This document shows, piece by piece, positions 13,867 to 26,829 of a stretch of 64,000 bases of DNA. The position numbers were made by a program, and so were the translations under genes. Numbering within the stretch: the stretch's first letter is position 1; each line of letters begins with the position of its first letter. The DNA is from Albugo candida (taxonomy: Eukaryota; Oomycota; Peronosporomycetes; Albuginales; Albuginaceae): assembly GCA_905220665.1 (NCBI GenBank), contig CAJNAR010000020.1, positions 1 through 64,000 on the forward strand, in the 5' to 3' direction. The notes beneath the pieces were generated by a model that was given only the letters and a program-made list of their open reading frames with translations, was not told the DNA's origin and searched no databases.

Positions 13867-14114
13867 TGGTAGAGCTTCTGTCAAAAGAAGAAAACATGGA
13901 TGTGATATAAACGTTAAGTTCTTTTTTCACTATTAGCAAATCTAAGCCTTATTCCAAATATTTTTGAAGCAAATTACCAGCAGTGCTTACATTTGTAACA
14001 TGACTCATATTTGTGAGGTTTTTGAGTCATCATCAAAACCTTCCTTTCCTTACTGCTCTCAAAGAATTCTTTTGAATGTAGTGCCTCTGAATACAGTCAA
14101 GGATGTTTCGCGCA
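13867..14114 (-). repeat. 5' LTR of copia element 1
   Basis: On the minus strand the segment starts TGCGCGAAACATCC and ends CTACCA next to the primer-binding site, giving the usual TG...CA termini and a length of 248 bp. Its first about 75 bp match the 3' LTR remnant at 9,709-9,786 with many substitutions. That divergence implies an old insertion. Confidence 0.55.
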
Positions 14115-14116
14115 AG

Positions 14117-14214
14117 ACTACCCATGGTGATAGGTTTATGCGTTTAATGACGATATATCGGGGATGAAACAGCGAGAACGATCAAATAGGTTCATCTACT
14201 TCTTCATGTTCCGC
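14117..14214 (-). repeat. Inverted, diverged satellite fragment
   Basis: The plus strand here (GATATATCGGGG followed by AGCGAGAACGATC) resembles the reverse complement of the satellite unit around its TAGC/GATATATC and GCGAGAAAGG region. It is inverted relative to the array at 1-9,708 and strongly diverged. It is separated from the larger inverted piece at 14,439 by the 224-bp-family element. Confidence 0.5.
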
Positions 14215-14438
14215 TGACACTAGCTAATCATATAATCATAAATTCGTTCCGCCGATCGGAGAAGATATTCGAGGTCAAGAAATAATGTCAAGATAGTGCA
14301 TCATGTTCTGCGTAACAGACATAAAAGAGCGAGCCTAACGATAAGTCCGTAACTCTATGGCTTGAGAGAGTAACAACAATGAAGGACCCTAATGTATTTA
14401 CCTCTCAATTTTACCCCTACTCAGCACTACTCAATTCA
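14215..14438. repeat. Diverged copy of the 224-bp TG...CA element
   Basis: This is similar over its full length to the solo LTR at 23,223-23,446. Shared blocks include TTCGAGGTCAAGAAA, GTTCCGCCGAT, AACAACAA and AGGACCCTAAT. It begins TGACACTAG and ends near CTACTCAATTCA. No target duplication is visible at its ends. It sits between two pieces of inverted satellite and so probably inserted into them. Confidence 0.6.
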
Positions 14439-15058
14439 CGACCTGCATGCTCGGTTTTTCTTGCCAGTGTGATTTGTAGCTATGATGCTCAAGGCCCGCG
14501 CTACGCATTTGATATTCCAGATGGTATGACAAAGGATCTGGGGGCCCGAGATGATCTTGTGGTATACGTGCCTTAAGATATGACGGGGCTACAAAAGCGA
14601 TAAAGAACACATCGGTTCATCGTAATTATCGAGATCCTGAGATTCAAGTGTAAATAAACGATACGACCAACAAGTGCTGTGAAAAACAGTTTACTAAACT
14701 ATTCCTATTTACAGTGCTTATAACTGATGTTTAATGAGAACGATTCAAACACAGCGCTTATTGTAGACATAATTTGCCTCATTTCGATTTACTTTCATCC
14801 AAAATTTGCATTGCAGTTTGTGTGCTGCTTCTTTTTTTTCTGAAAGAAATGCAGTCATGAAATACCTTTTTTTACTTGAATGGTTGACAGATACGTTGGA
14901 TACATCAACAATATACTATGAACGCAAAGGTATGAAAAAGCTTCGAGGAGGAGCGGCGAAAAATATCAAATTAGGGCTGGATAGCTAATCGATGTGTGCA
15001 TTGAATTACCTTGATCTTCACGACCTCTATGTTCGTTTTTAGACTGTGTTATTTGCTG
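14439..15058 (-). repeat. Inverted, diverged satellite unit plus start of another
   Basis: Read on the plus strand this segment follows the reverse complement of the satellite. It has GTAGCTATGATGCTCAAGGC, then GATGGTATGAC, GATGATCTTGTGG, GGGGCTACAAAAGCGA, AACAAGTGCTGTG, and later TTCTGAAAGAAATG. Near 15,020 CTCTATGTTCGTTTTT restarts the unit, so two inverted units stood in tandem here. Identity is far lower than inside the main array. Confidence 0.65.
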
Positions 15059-15185
15059 CGAGGTTAAGAAACAACGTAAGGACAGTTCATCATATTCCAC
15101 CCATCCAAGAGGGAATTAGCGAAGCTAACATAAACTCGGTTAAGGCTAGGGCTTAGAATGGTAACAACACCTAAGGACCCTAGTT
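15059..15185. repeat. Fragment of the 224-bp TG...CA element
   Basis: The blocks GGACAGTTCATCATATTCCA, GGTAACAACACC and AAGGACCCTAG match the middle of the solo LTR at 23,223-23,446 in the same orientation. Both termini are missing. The following 115 bp to about 15,300 hold nothing I can identify. Confidence 0.55.
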
Positions 15186-15315
15186 GAAGGTGTCTATATT
15201 ACTAGAATTAGACTAACTGACTTCTCTACATGCCTTGGCTATCCTAAATAACATATATGCATATAAAAAACGTTTCGTGAAATACCTGTGAGAGATAATA
15301 ATATGTCCCTCGTTG

Positions 15316-18300
15316 CTACTCCTGCAGTGCAGTAGCGTTAACCACTACAGTAAGAGAGTGTATCCATCGTGTAACGGATGAATGTTGAAAGTTGTAAAAA
15401 GTTGTGAAAAAATGGTCCAAAACTACCGTGTGCTGTAAAATGGTCCAAAAGTACCGTGGTTTACAAATTGGTGCGCGCCACACTACTGTGAGCACAACCA
15501 GCCAACTAGGACTAGGATCTGAGTTGCACTTGCCTTTCCACTCACCTGAGCCGTACCGGCAGTAATGATCTTCGGTTTCCAAAAAAAATCCACCAAATGA
15601 TCCTTGCTGTGCTAGTTGATCCAGCACCTTTGCAAGCCGACTGCGTTCCTCGTGGTCGTAACACTGCCATCGAAAGTACCGAACGTGCGCACTAAACGTG
15701 GTGTAAATGACAGAAAGTGCTGGAACTGTCGGAGTTGCTGATCGCTGATCGAACAAACGACGATTCCGATCTGTTCATATGAAGTGCAGTGTCACCGCTT
15801 GCAATGCAAGCCATAATTCTGAGATAATCTCGAAATAGTCTTTCCAATCCGACCGTATTGTTGGTACGATTGCACATGCAATATGCGTCCAATGTGGTTG
15901 AAAGGAGAAAAATGGATCCCAACTAGGGAGTAACTCCCTCCATAACTGTGCCGTGTGATCGCACTCTAAAAAGAGATGTTGATCGGATTCCACTGCCCCA
16001 CACGAAGGCTGCGTGCACAATATGATGTCGGGCTGAATATCCTTTAAGAACCAGAAACGAGATCGAACTGGCAACATCCGAAAGGCTAGACGAAACTGCA
16101 AATCCTCGAAAATTGGTAATACACGTTTTCGAAGATGCCGTGATGTAGCCATAAAAGTTCGAACTCGTTCTGAATCCAGTGCGTCCGATCTCTCCCGTGT
16201 TGACCAATGTGTCGACATCGGATGACTCTTGGTTGGTTCGGGAGGTTTCCAAACGATTCGTGAGAGTTGTGAGCGTGATATAGATGGAAAATAATGTTTC
16301 CTTTCCGTGCTTTTTACTCCCACATAACACGATCTGCCACTTGTGCTTGGTATAATCCAAGTGATGAGACCAATCGTCGAGTGAATACGCTGGAGAATCT
16401 GAGTGACTTCATTGTAAAGTAGACTCAGCAACTTTTCTTCAGACATATCCGATGTGTTCAGCTCTTCATCGTTGAAATACATGTCGACAAAATTTTCCTT
16501 CGTTGGCCATGTGTCGCTTTCACGAAAATAGTCTTGCAAACTTCGAACGTCGAAAAGTGTAGCAAATGTTTTTCGAAATGTTCGATGTGGTTCATCCACC
16601 ATGCCAAGATTGTAACAAACGTTCTGCGTACTCGGATGACGAGTAGCAGCTTCATAATGTAACTTTTGGTCGCAGTGAAACCACATCGGTTGGTCCATGT
16701 AGTACTGACTGCGTTGTGAAACATGTAAATCTGATATTAAAATGCTCCAATCCATGTGATGCCACATTCTAAATGCTTTTTTCCACCATGACGATATGCT
16801 CTCCCATTGAACCATTTTCCCATGTCGATTTGGTGCGATAGTGAATATATCCATCGGCTTGTGTGGTCCAAAGGAAGGTTGGATAAGTTGTAATAATTCC
16901 GTCGAAGTAGTTGTACAATTCGCAGGAATACTTGTTGACACATCGGATGCGAACTGCTGAGGGAATTAATTACGTGGTAGCTTCAAGCGTCCCACCAAAA
17001 AGGAACTTGTAGTCCACCATCTTGTCGGGGAAGATATAAAAATTCTTTGCCGATCAGGTAAACATGTTTTGATTCTTTTTTGTGTTTCCGACCAAGCACA
17101 AATCGATTTAACATCGATTGCCACTGTCGAGTAGTCACTGCTGGTATGTCCACGTGCATCTTGTAATACCACAAACGTGATAAAATCATCGTCTGCGCAA
17201 CCAATAGTCGACCACGAACAGTTCTTGCTCGTCGAAACCATACACCAAACCCATCGTAAAAACGCTTGTCGAGAGTTGAAATAACCATCGAATGAGTTGG
17301 TTTCTGGCCGAACGGAATACCCAAATACTTGACCGAATCCTCCGGACCCATTACGGTCAAATTGGGAATACGTGGACATGGCTTGATACGATTCAACGAG
17401 AGCAAAGATGATTTACTCAAGTTGAGTTTCGCACCCGATCCATCGCAATGGACTTGGACGAGTTCGAGTTGCGTCAAAACACCGTTTGGTATCCTTGAAA
17501 GCAATGTCGAATCGTCCGCAAAAAATAGTCCAGTTGCGACAGTCGTGCCATTAGTCCAAATGCCACGTTCTTCATGTTGACGCAGTAAATTTTCCAAAGG
17601 TTCGATCGTCATCAGAAAAAGTAATGCTGAGAGAGGATCTCCACGTTGTGGTGTAATGGACGGTGTGATATTTCCATTAATCATCAACTGCGCCTATGCG
17701 TTATTGTACAAAAGACGAACCCAGTCGATGAAACTTTTTCCAGCGCCCATTTTTTCCAAAACGCGAAACATGTACGTCCAATTGACTCGATCATATGCTT
17801 TCTCAAAGTCGAGAAAAGTCGCATAAGCTTCCCCCCCACGATGAGTGACCAAGTCTTGGATGTCGGTGAGATGGCGAATATGGTGGCGCATCGACCTTCC
17901 TCGCACAAATGTTTTTTGATCTTGATGGATCATTTTTGGCAAAAAACGTTGCAATCGATACGCCAACACTTTTGAAAGTACTTTGACATCGACGCAAAGC
18001 AGTGCGATCGGTCGATAGTTGCCAGGATCACCTCGTGATCCTTTTTTGTATAAAAGTGTGATTGCTGAGTGACGTTGTGATCGAAGTAAAATTCCACTTT
18101 GCAGCTGATATTCGAGCATGATCTTCAGACACTTCCCAAACGTTTCCGGATCAAGCTGATAAAATGCAGCTGGCAGTCCATCCATACCTGAAGAAGAACT
18201 ACTCCGCATGTGCTTTATCGCTTCCGCCATCTCGGTCGTACTTAACCGAGTTGAGAGACGGTCATGCTCTGCTGAGGCAAGGGAAACGTGAATCGAATCG

Positions 18301-20406
18301 AGTAGCGTTTTTGCGTTTTTGCACATGGATCATTTGGGTCGGTCTCTGAGCTATAAAGAGAGCCCATGACACCACCCCAATGATCTCTGAATTCGTCAAT
18401 AATCTCCCTCGGGTTCGATGTCACGGTTTCACTTTTTTTGTAACATTTTCGATCGGCACGCGACGACAAGAACTATCCGGAGGGCGAAAAAAATGCTTGG
18501 AAGAGTTCTCCATATGCTTCACGTGATGGTCGAAGCTTTCATCTTGGTTGTATTTCGCCTTGTTTTCGACTGAAATTCTAAATTGTTGGAGACTCGATTC
18601 GTAAAAATACCGTGACTCATTGGTGTCTTGAATGCGATATCGAGCTGCTACGACTTCCAAAACACGCTGGTTTGACTTAACATCACGTAGGCTATCTTTT
18701 GCAACCTTTTTTTTAATGCGTTGAAGCTGTTTCTTGATTTTCGTCTTCCAACTTTCCCACATTTTACCGGGATTCGAATTTGTCCATAACTGGTCGAGCA
18801 CCAAAATCGCTTCCAATTTGATTGCTTCGACAACTTTAGGATACTCAAACAGTCGTAATGAACATTTCCAATATCCTCGACCCGGAGATTGAGTTGGATT
18901 TGGAAACGTTACTTTTTGTGCCAGATGATCTCCCGCATGTCGTGGACGAAAACACTCAGAGGTTTTGTACACCATATTGAATAGCTCTTCCGACATGCAG
19001 ATGTAATCTAGTCGATTCTTGCGCAGTAATGGTCCTGTAAATACTTTTTCAGTCGGATGTTGGATTCGCCAAGCGTCTACCACACCCAACTGTGAAAGCC
19101 ATTCCAAACACGCTAATCGACTTGGTTTGTGCCGGATTGTTCCACTCGAAGCATCGATAGCTGGATCGAGTGGTGTGTTGAAATCACCAAATACGATATG
19201 TGTTGCGGTCGATTCGAAAGTTTTTGAAAGCAATAACTCATAAAAACCCACTCGTTACTCGGTCTTGACCGGTGCATATACATTGTGAATATACACCGGT
19301 GCATCGTGAATGAGAAGACGCAAAACCAAATAACGATTTCGAATGCTGCGATCGGTGAGTTCTTCAGCTGTTGAGTAACCGGGAAAGTCTGAACGAGGAA
19401 TTTTCATGGCGCCGCCACTGCGGTTTGGAGTCGGATGGAGAAAAGCGCTGTTGTGGTCATTGACAAACATTTTGTGCTGCATTTTTGAGGATAATATAAA
19501 CTGAAATGAGTCCAGTTGGTTGCGAGCGTGAAATTTGGTTTCTTGAACACAACAAATGGAGTGTTGTGATAGGATGTGGTCGATAAAAAGATGACCATTT
19601 TTATGAACTCCATTAACATTCACCGTGAGTGCTGAGATATTGTTCCACGTTGAAATAATCGAGAAGCCCTTAGCATTCACGCTGAAGTGCACCAGCAACA
19701 ACCTAATTTCACTATCTTCTTTTGAAAGGTGGAATGTTGCTTCCTCTTCTGAGAAAAAGCTTAGATTGACTGAGAGCTCGCCGATATCGCCACAGAGAAG
19801 TCCTTGCCATTTACCACCAAACCATTGAGACCAACATTTTATGCCCACATCGGAGCGTAACAACAAGATGAGCACATTGATTGGGAGTAAACGACAATGG
19901 TGACCCGGAATCCAAATCACTGGTCTATCGGTGAGATAGTGGATCCAGTGATCGTTTGTGTAAAATGTCGGGGCAGTAGACATAAATAATAGTTCCAATA
20001 ATGCGAGAGGTTTGGTCGCCCGAGTCAAACCGTGAACAGTGTCCGGCACTGACTTCCACCACGGCATCACTTTCTCGATCAATACAGCTCTCTTTGAGGG
20101 AACTTTTCCACCAACGTGGCGATTCCATCGCGTCGTAAACGTGACATCTTCGCCGAGATTGTGCGCTGCAAAAACGCGATTGATGAGAAGTAGATGTGCT
20201 ACTTCGTCCAACGCAGGATCATTCGACTCCATGCATGAAATAAGCACTCCATGCATGATGATGGGATGATCTAATGCTGCTCGGATGATTTGGTCTGGTT
20301 TGGTACAGAATTGTACCAGCTGACGCACATGAGGGATGCACGCATCGGCTTGAACCAGCTTGTCCGGTCGAAGCTGGTGGAGTTCATTTTTGAAATCCAT
20401 TTCCAT
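15316..20406 (-). pseudogene. LINE copy 1 ORF2: endonuclease, RT, zf-RVT (broken)
   Basis: A linker of about 260 residues precedes the endonuclease (ALTVNVNG, CCVQETKFH near 19,560; VFGDFNTPLDP near 19,190; NRLDYICMS near 19,010). The RT follows with GMDGLPAAFYQ, RPIALLCVDVKVLSKVLA, FLDFEKAYDRVNW, QRGDPLSALLF and FFADDSTLL between 18,200 and 17,500. The C-terminus has a zf-RVT-like C-x4-C...H-x4-C (CTQPSCGAV...HLFLECDH) near 16,000. Copy 1 has QRGDPLS where copy 2 has QRGVKQGDPLS, a three-residue deletion in RT motif B. Breaks include a TAA near 19,254, a TAG near 17,692 and several frameshifts. Confidence 0.85.
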
Positions 20407-20524
20407 GAGCTCTCCGATTTCACCAATGCGAGTTGGTCGCTCTGCTTTTCCACCGTTGTATGACGCTTCTTATAAAAGTGTGCCGCCTCTTTCGAAGTGG
20501 CTATCGCTTTTTGCATCCGTGCTT

Positions 20525-22175
20525 TCACGGGAATAATTTGAATGCGGTTGCCATGCGCCGGATTGTTAACCGCTTGGACTTCTTCGACTTCCACCTCCAT
20601 AGTTGCGAGCCCAGCAAAGTATTACTTGTCGCCAACGTTGGGAGCGCACGAGGTGGTGCATTGGAAACCATTTGGTCGAACGGTTCAGTCAGATTACGCT
20701 TCCCGCGTGTCCATGCCAACTGCATGTAGGTGTCACCATCCTTCTCCACCCGTGGATGGGAAGATGATTGACTTTTCAATTGGAGGATTGGGGGAGTAGG
20801 GTGAGATAATTCTGGTGACCCTGGTGGTGAGATAGAGGGAGGACTGTTGAGCTCCAACGAAATTTGGTCGGAATGCTTTCGCTCCGGTCGCCTCGTCTCC
20901 AATTCCTGAATTTGAACTGGCTCCTCCACCTTTCTTGGGACCACCGCGACTGTCTTTGGCGTGGTTGTTTGTTTTTGTTTTTCTTGTTGCGGTTTTGCTT
21001 GTTTTTGATTCTGGGGTTGAGTGTGAGTTGTGTTTGTTTGTTTGTTGTTGTGGTTCTTTTTGTTTTCGTTTGGCTGTTGTCGCGCTCCCGTGGATAATGC
21101 AGCACCCAAATCCAAGCATTAAGAACCACGTTGACCAAAACGTGGTCGTTCCGTAGGAATAGGAGCATTCTTACCCCGTACTGGGTAAAGCTGGTTGTCG
21201 TAAGCGATTTGTTCAATCACTTTACCAACTCGAACCAGTTGTTGGGGACACGTCGAACAGCCAAAGTAGACTCTCCATGTCGACATCACCACTTTCTTAG
21301 TGGGAATCTCGCGAAAGGTGTCATACACCACTTGACACCCGAGTTTGTGAAGAGCGCGGAGAATGTTGTTCCGTTCTTCCTCCACGCCCACACCGAACAC
21401 ATCCAGGTAGTGCTTTGTTTCAAGAGTATCAAACTCCCGGAAAAAAATACTCTTCCCCAAGGATAGTCACCGGCTGACACTCCAACTGCTGGCAGGCATC
21501 CGCCGTGGTGACCATCACCCTAATGTTGCCCCCAGGCATTTTCGACACCTGAGCGATTGACCGGCTCTCCAGTAGGCTTTCAAAAACCGGATTACCGTGG
21601 TCTCGCATCAGGGATGTTAGGATTTTCCCATTTGGAGTACGGTTCAAGGACTGGCCCGTCTCCAAGACCATCGGGAAGGTTGCTTGCCGGATTTGGAAAG
21701 GTCTTTCTGCTTCCAATTTCGCAGACAGAACAGACCAATCCGGGTGCTCCCCATCAGCATATAGCTGCAGTATAGCCTCAATATCCGAGGCTTTCAGCTT
21801 TGGGAGCTCCACGCGAAATTTCGCCCGAGCTCTAGCCTGGTCCTTACGTAAGGACTCCTGCGACTTGATTATTTCTGCCAAAGTGGGACATTTGGTGTCG
21901 TCCACACTTGCAGTTGCAGTTGCCTTTGGGTCACTCTGTGACGAGGCAACGACAGTACCGCATGTACCACCGGTACCACATCCTACACCGGTAGTACCGG
22001 TATTACCGTGTACCGTCACACTGGGGGTGGGGGTACTTTCCACGTCATCACATAGGGGTGATGACTCATCAACAAGCATGCAATCATCCAAAACAGGGTG
22101 ACTCATGAGGATAGCCACGTCACTACAAGTGGACGCTAGCACCCTTGGTTGTGTCGATGTGTCGACTTGGACCAT
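20525..22175 (-). pseudogene. LINE copy 1 ORF1 (gag-like), frameshifted
   Basis: An ATG at 22,175 opens a frame of 248 codons with a Thr/Gly/Val-rich N-terminus and a charged central part. The frame shifts near 21,450. It then continues through a segment with Cys-rich FGCSTCPQQL to a stop at 21,119, and on in the same frame to 20,525. The last part is unusually rich in Gln, Asn, Lys and Thr, followed by a Pro/Ser-rich stretch. RNA-binding ORF1 proteins of LINEs often have such basic low-complexity regions. No CCHC knuckle is visible. One frameshift and one in-frame stop make it non-functional as it stands. Confidence 0.7.
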
Positions 22176-23222
22176 TGTTTTCGAGAGGAAAGAGTTGAAA
22201 AAGGTAGTTTTTCGAGTTGTTTTATACTAACTTGGCGGGTTACGTAGTAGCCGGCAAATTGAGAAGTTCTTAGTGACTTCATTGGGAATTCGACTCAATA
22301 ACTTTTCTTCAGCCATATCTGATGTATCCAGCTCTTCGTCGTTGTAATATATGCCGATGAAATATTACTTCGCTGGCCATGTGTCACTTTCTCAAAAAAA
22401 GTCTTGAAGACTTCGAATCTCGAAAAGCGTAGCGACGATATCGAAACGCGAGATGTGGCTCGTCCACCATGCCAACATTGTACCAAACGTTTTGCGTACT
22501 CGGATTACGAGTAGCAGCTTCATAACATAATTTTTGGTTGCAGTGTAACCACATCGGTTCTTCCATGTAGTACTGACGGCGTTGTAAAACCTTCAAATCT
22601 CATATCCTAATTCTCCAATCCATTTGATGCCACATCTTAAATGCGTGTTTGCACAATGCACATTTTTTCTTCCATTCGACCATTTCCCGCGTCGATGTGG
22701 AGCGATATGAATATATCCAGCGGCTTGTGTGGCCCAAAGGAACTTTGATAAGCTGGAATAATCCCGTCGTAGCAATTGTCCAATTCGCAGGAATAATAGT
22801 TGATACATCGGATGCGAACTGCTGTGAATACCTTGTAGCTTCTGTCGCTCCACCAGAATAGAAACTTGTAGTCCACCATTCTGTTAACGAAGATACAAAA
22901 AATCTTCTCGCATCAGGTGAACATGTTTGGAATCTTTTTTGTATTTCCGACCAAGCACAAATCGATTCAACATCGACTGTCACTGTCGAATAGTCCCTGC
23001 TGGTATGTCCACGTGCATCGTGTATTGCCACAGACGTGGTAAATTCATCGTCTGCGCAACCAGTAGTCGACCACGAACAGTTCGTGCTCGTCGAATCCAT
23101 ACAACAAAACCATGGTAAAAACGCTTGTGGAGAGTTGAGATAACTATCGAATGAGTCGGTGTTCGGTCCAACGGAATACCCAATACTTAAGCGAATCATT
23201 CGGACGCATTAAGGTCAAATTG

Positions 23223-23446
23223 TGCTGAGATTACAACAGCCAATCATAAGATCGGAAATTTGTTCCGCCGATTGGATGCTGATATTCGAGGTCAAGAAAC
23301 GTTGTAAAGACAGTTCATCATATTCCGCCAATCAAGATTGAAATAGTGGAGCTACCAGTAACTTCGTAAAAAAAGAAAAGTAACAACAACTAAGGACCCT
23401 AATATATTCACTTTCCATTTCTCCACCTACTCTAGACTACTCAACA
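23223..23446. repeat. Solo LTR, 224 bp, with 5-bp target duplication AATTG
   Basis: The element begins TGCTGAG, ends CTCAACA, and is flanked on both sides by AATTG (23,218-23,222 and 23,447-23,451). LINE copy 1 at the matching place (near 17,360) has AATTG once, GTCAAATTGGGAATACG, so it serves as the empty site. TG...CA ends with a 5-bp duplication and no internal region are what LTR-LTR recombination leaves. Diverged relatives lie at 14,215-14,438 and 15,059-15,185. The orientation of the parent element is not known. Confidence 0.85.
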
Positions 23447-26400
23447 AATTGGGAATGCGTGAAAACGCATGATCCGATTCGACGAGAGCAAGGATGATTT
23501 TCTCAGGTTGAGATTCGCACCAGATCCATCTCAATAGACTTGAAGGAGTTCGAGTTGCGTCAAAACACCATTTGGTGTCTGAAAGCGATGTCGAATCGTC
23601 CGAAAACAAAATCCAGTAGCGACAGTCGTCCCATTCATCCAATGTCATGTTCTTGATGCTGTCAAGTAAATTTCCCAAAGGTTCGATCGTCATTAGAAAA
23701 AGTAATTTTGAGAGAGGATCACCTTGTTTCACTCCACGTTGTGGTGTAATAGATGGTGTAATATTGCCATTAATCATCAACTGTGCCCTACGTGCTGCTA
23801 AACAGAAGACGAACTCAGTCGATGAATTTTTTTTCAGCACCCATTTTTTCCAAAACGTGAAACATGTACGTCCAATCGACTCGATCATAAGATTTCTCAA
23901 AGTCGAGAAAAGTCGCATATGCTTCCTCCCCACGATGAGTGACCAAGTCTTGAATGTCGGTGAGATGTCGAATATGGTGATGCATTGACCTTCCTCGAAC
24001 AAATGCTTTTTGATCTTGATGGATTAATTTTGGCAAAAAACGCTGCAATCGATACGCCAAAACTTTTGAAAGTACTTTCGCATCGACGCAAAGTAGTGCG
24101 ATCGGTCGATAGTTGCCAGGATCACCTCGTGGTCCTTTTTTATAAAAGTGTGATTGCTGAGTGACGTTGTGATCGAAGTAAGATACCTCTTTCCAGCTGA
24201 TATTCGAACACGATCTTCAGGCACTCGCCAAACGTTACCGAATCAAGCTGATAAAACGCATCTGGTAGTCCTCCCATACCTGGAGAAGAACTACATTTTA
24301 TATTCTTGATTGAGTGCGTCGTCTCGATCGTACTTCAGCGAGCTGAAAGACGGTCTTGCTATTTTGAAGAAATATCAACTTCAATCGAATTCGGTAGCTT
24401 TTTTGGTTTATTTATCCTAGATCAGCTGAGTCGGTTTCTGTGCTGTAGAGAGAAGCCATGATTTACCCTAATGATACCTAATTTCGTCATCAAAATACCC
24501 TGGTTCGATGTCACGGTGCCACATTTTTTGATCGGCAGGAGACGACAAGAACTATCTGGATAATGAAATATTTGCTTAGAGTAGCCCTCCATATGCTTCA
24601 AACGATGGTCGAAGCTCTCGTCTTATTTGATATTGGCCTTGTTTTCGACCAAAATTCTAGATTGTTCGAGACTCGATTCGTAAAATTGCCGTGCCTCATT
24701 GGTGTCTTGCGTGCGATATTGATCTGCTGCGGCTTCCAAAAAACGCTAGCTAGACTTAACATCACGTCGGCTATCTTCTGCAATCTTCTTAAATGCCTTG
24801 AAGCTGTTTCTTCATCCGATTTTCCGGGATTCAAAGGAGTCGGCAACTGTTCGAGCACCAAATTCGCTTCCAATTTGATAGCTTCGGCAACTTGAGGATA
24901 TTCAAATATTTATATTGAACAATATTAATACAGTCTCCCGGGGTAGATTGAGTTGGATTTGCGAAAGTTTCTTTCTTTGCCTGATGTTCTCCCGCATGTC
25001 GTAGACGTATTAAGGAGGTTTTCCAACATGCAGATGTAATCTGCTTGAATCATGCGCGGTGATGGTCCCATAAATACTTTTTTCTGTCGGATGTTGGATT
25101 TACCGAGCGCCTACCACATCCAACTGCGAAATACAATCCAAACACGCTGAACGACTTGATTGTGTCAAATCCACTCACTCGAAGCATCGACACCTGTATC
25201 GATTGTTGTGTTGAAATCACCAAATACGAGAAGTGTTGCGTTCGTTTTGAAAGTGTTGGATAGCTACAAGTCAAAGAATATCACTCTTTCCTCGGCCTTG
25301 ACCGATGCGTCGTGAATGAGAAGACACAAAGTAAATCGCGAATGCGAATACTTCTTTCGGTGCGTTCTTCAGCTGTACAACCCGTCAAGTCCGAGCGAAA
25401 TATTTTCATGAAGTCATTGTCAATTTAGAACTTTATCTTCAACTACCAAACCTTACGCGAACTCATCTTTTAGCGTGCCGCCACTGCAATTTTTAGATTG
25501 GATGATAAAAGCACTGTTGTGGTTGGTCATTGACAAACATTTTGTGTCGCGTTTTTGTATGTTATTATAACTGGATTTATTCCAGTTGGTTGTGGTCGTA
25601 AAACTTGTTTCTTGAACATAACAATTGAAGTGCTGTGATAGGACGTGGTCGATAAAAAGATGACCATTTTTATGAATCTCAATGACATTTACCGCGAGTG
25701 CTGAGATGTCGTTCGCCGTTGAAATAATCGAGGAGCCCTTCTGCATTCACGATGGAGTGGACCAAAGGCCAACTTTTTTCAGTGAATTGCTGCATTTCTT
25801 TTAGGAATTCTATGATTGAGGAAGAGCTTGGCGATAACACCTTCAGAAGCCGTCGCCATTTATCTCCATACCATCAAGACCAACATTATATGCCCACGTG
25901 GAGCGTTACAACGACATAGAAACATTGATCGGAAGTAAACGACAATGATGACTCGGAATCCAAATCATTGGACAAACCGTGAGATAGTGGATCCAGTAAT
26001 CGTTTTTGTAGAATGTCGGAGCAGTACGCGGAAAAAAGAGTGCCAATAACACGGAGCTTTTTGTGCCCGAGGTAAACCATGGAAATGTCCGCACTGACAT
26101 CCACCACGAGACCACTCTCTTGAACAATACAGCTCTCTTAGAAGGAACTTTTCCACCTACGTGGTGACTCTATTGCGTCGTGAACGTAGCATCTTTCATG
26201 AGGTGATACGCTGCGAAAACGCGATTGGTCAGAATTAGATGCGCTAGTTTGTTCAACGCATGAGAGACAAGCACCCATGCATGGTGATCGGATCTCTAGT
26301 GTTGCCCGGAAAATTTTGTCCGGGCAGGTATAATACTGTACTAGCCTGCGCATATGAGGGATGCAAAAATCGGCTTGTACTAGCTTGTCTGGTCGTAGCG

Positions 26401-26829
26401 GGTGGAGAGCACTTTTGGGTTCGATTTTCATGAGCTTCCCTATTTCACCAATTCTAGTTGGCCACTCCGCTTTCTCCACCGTTTATGACGCTTTTAATAA
26501 AATCTTGCCGCCTAATTCGAGGTGTTCACCTCTTTTGGCATCCGTGCTTTCCCCGGAGTGATTTGGATGCGAGTTCCATGCTCAGATTGAAACTGCTAGT
26601 AGTTCTTCGATTTTCACCCCCATAATTCCCAGCATAGCAAAGTAATTGCTTGAAGCCAACTTAGTGAGTGCACGAGGCGATGCATTGAAATTTGTTCGAA
26701 CAGCTCAATTCAATTACGTTTTCCTCCTGCCCATGCCACCTACATGTTCTCCACTCTCGCCACCCATGCAACTCAGGATGATTGTCTTTTCAATTGTAGG
26801 AGAAAATGAGGAAGCTGCAATAAGTCTGG

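Larger units (their letters stand above)
15300..22230 (-). mobile_element. LINE (non-LTR retrotransposon) copy 1, near full length
   Basis: A minus-strand element runs from ORF1 (22,175 leftward) through endonuclease, reverse transcriptase and a C-terminal zinc-finger region to about 15,300. The domain order ORF1, APE endonuclease, RT, zf-RVT is that of L1/Tx1-type LINEs. A 5'-terminal GGGTTACGTAGTAGC near 22,240 is shared with a fragment at 27,045. I see no clear 3' poly(A) or target duplication, so the outer limits are approximate. The element abuts copy 2 in the same orientation. Confidence 0.85.

Noticed and set aside
20776..21216. Extra frames in the LINE ORF1 low-complexity region
   Set aside because: The A-rich (Gln/Asn/Lys) tract opens several frames at once. 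Only the frame continuous with the flanking ORF1 pieces was kept.
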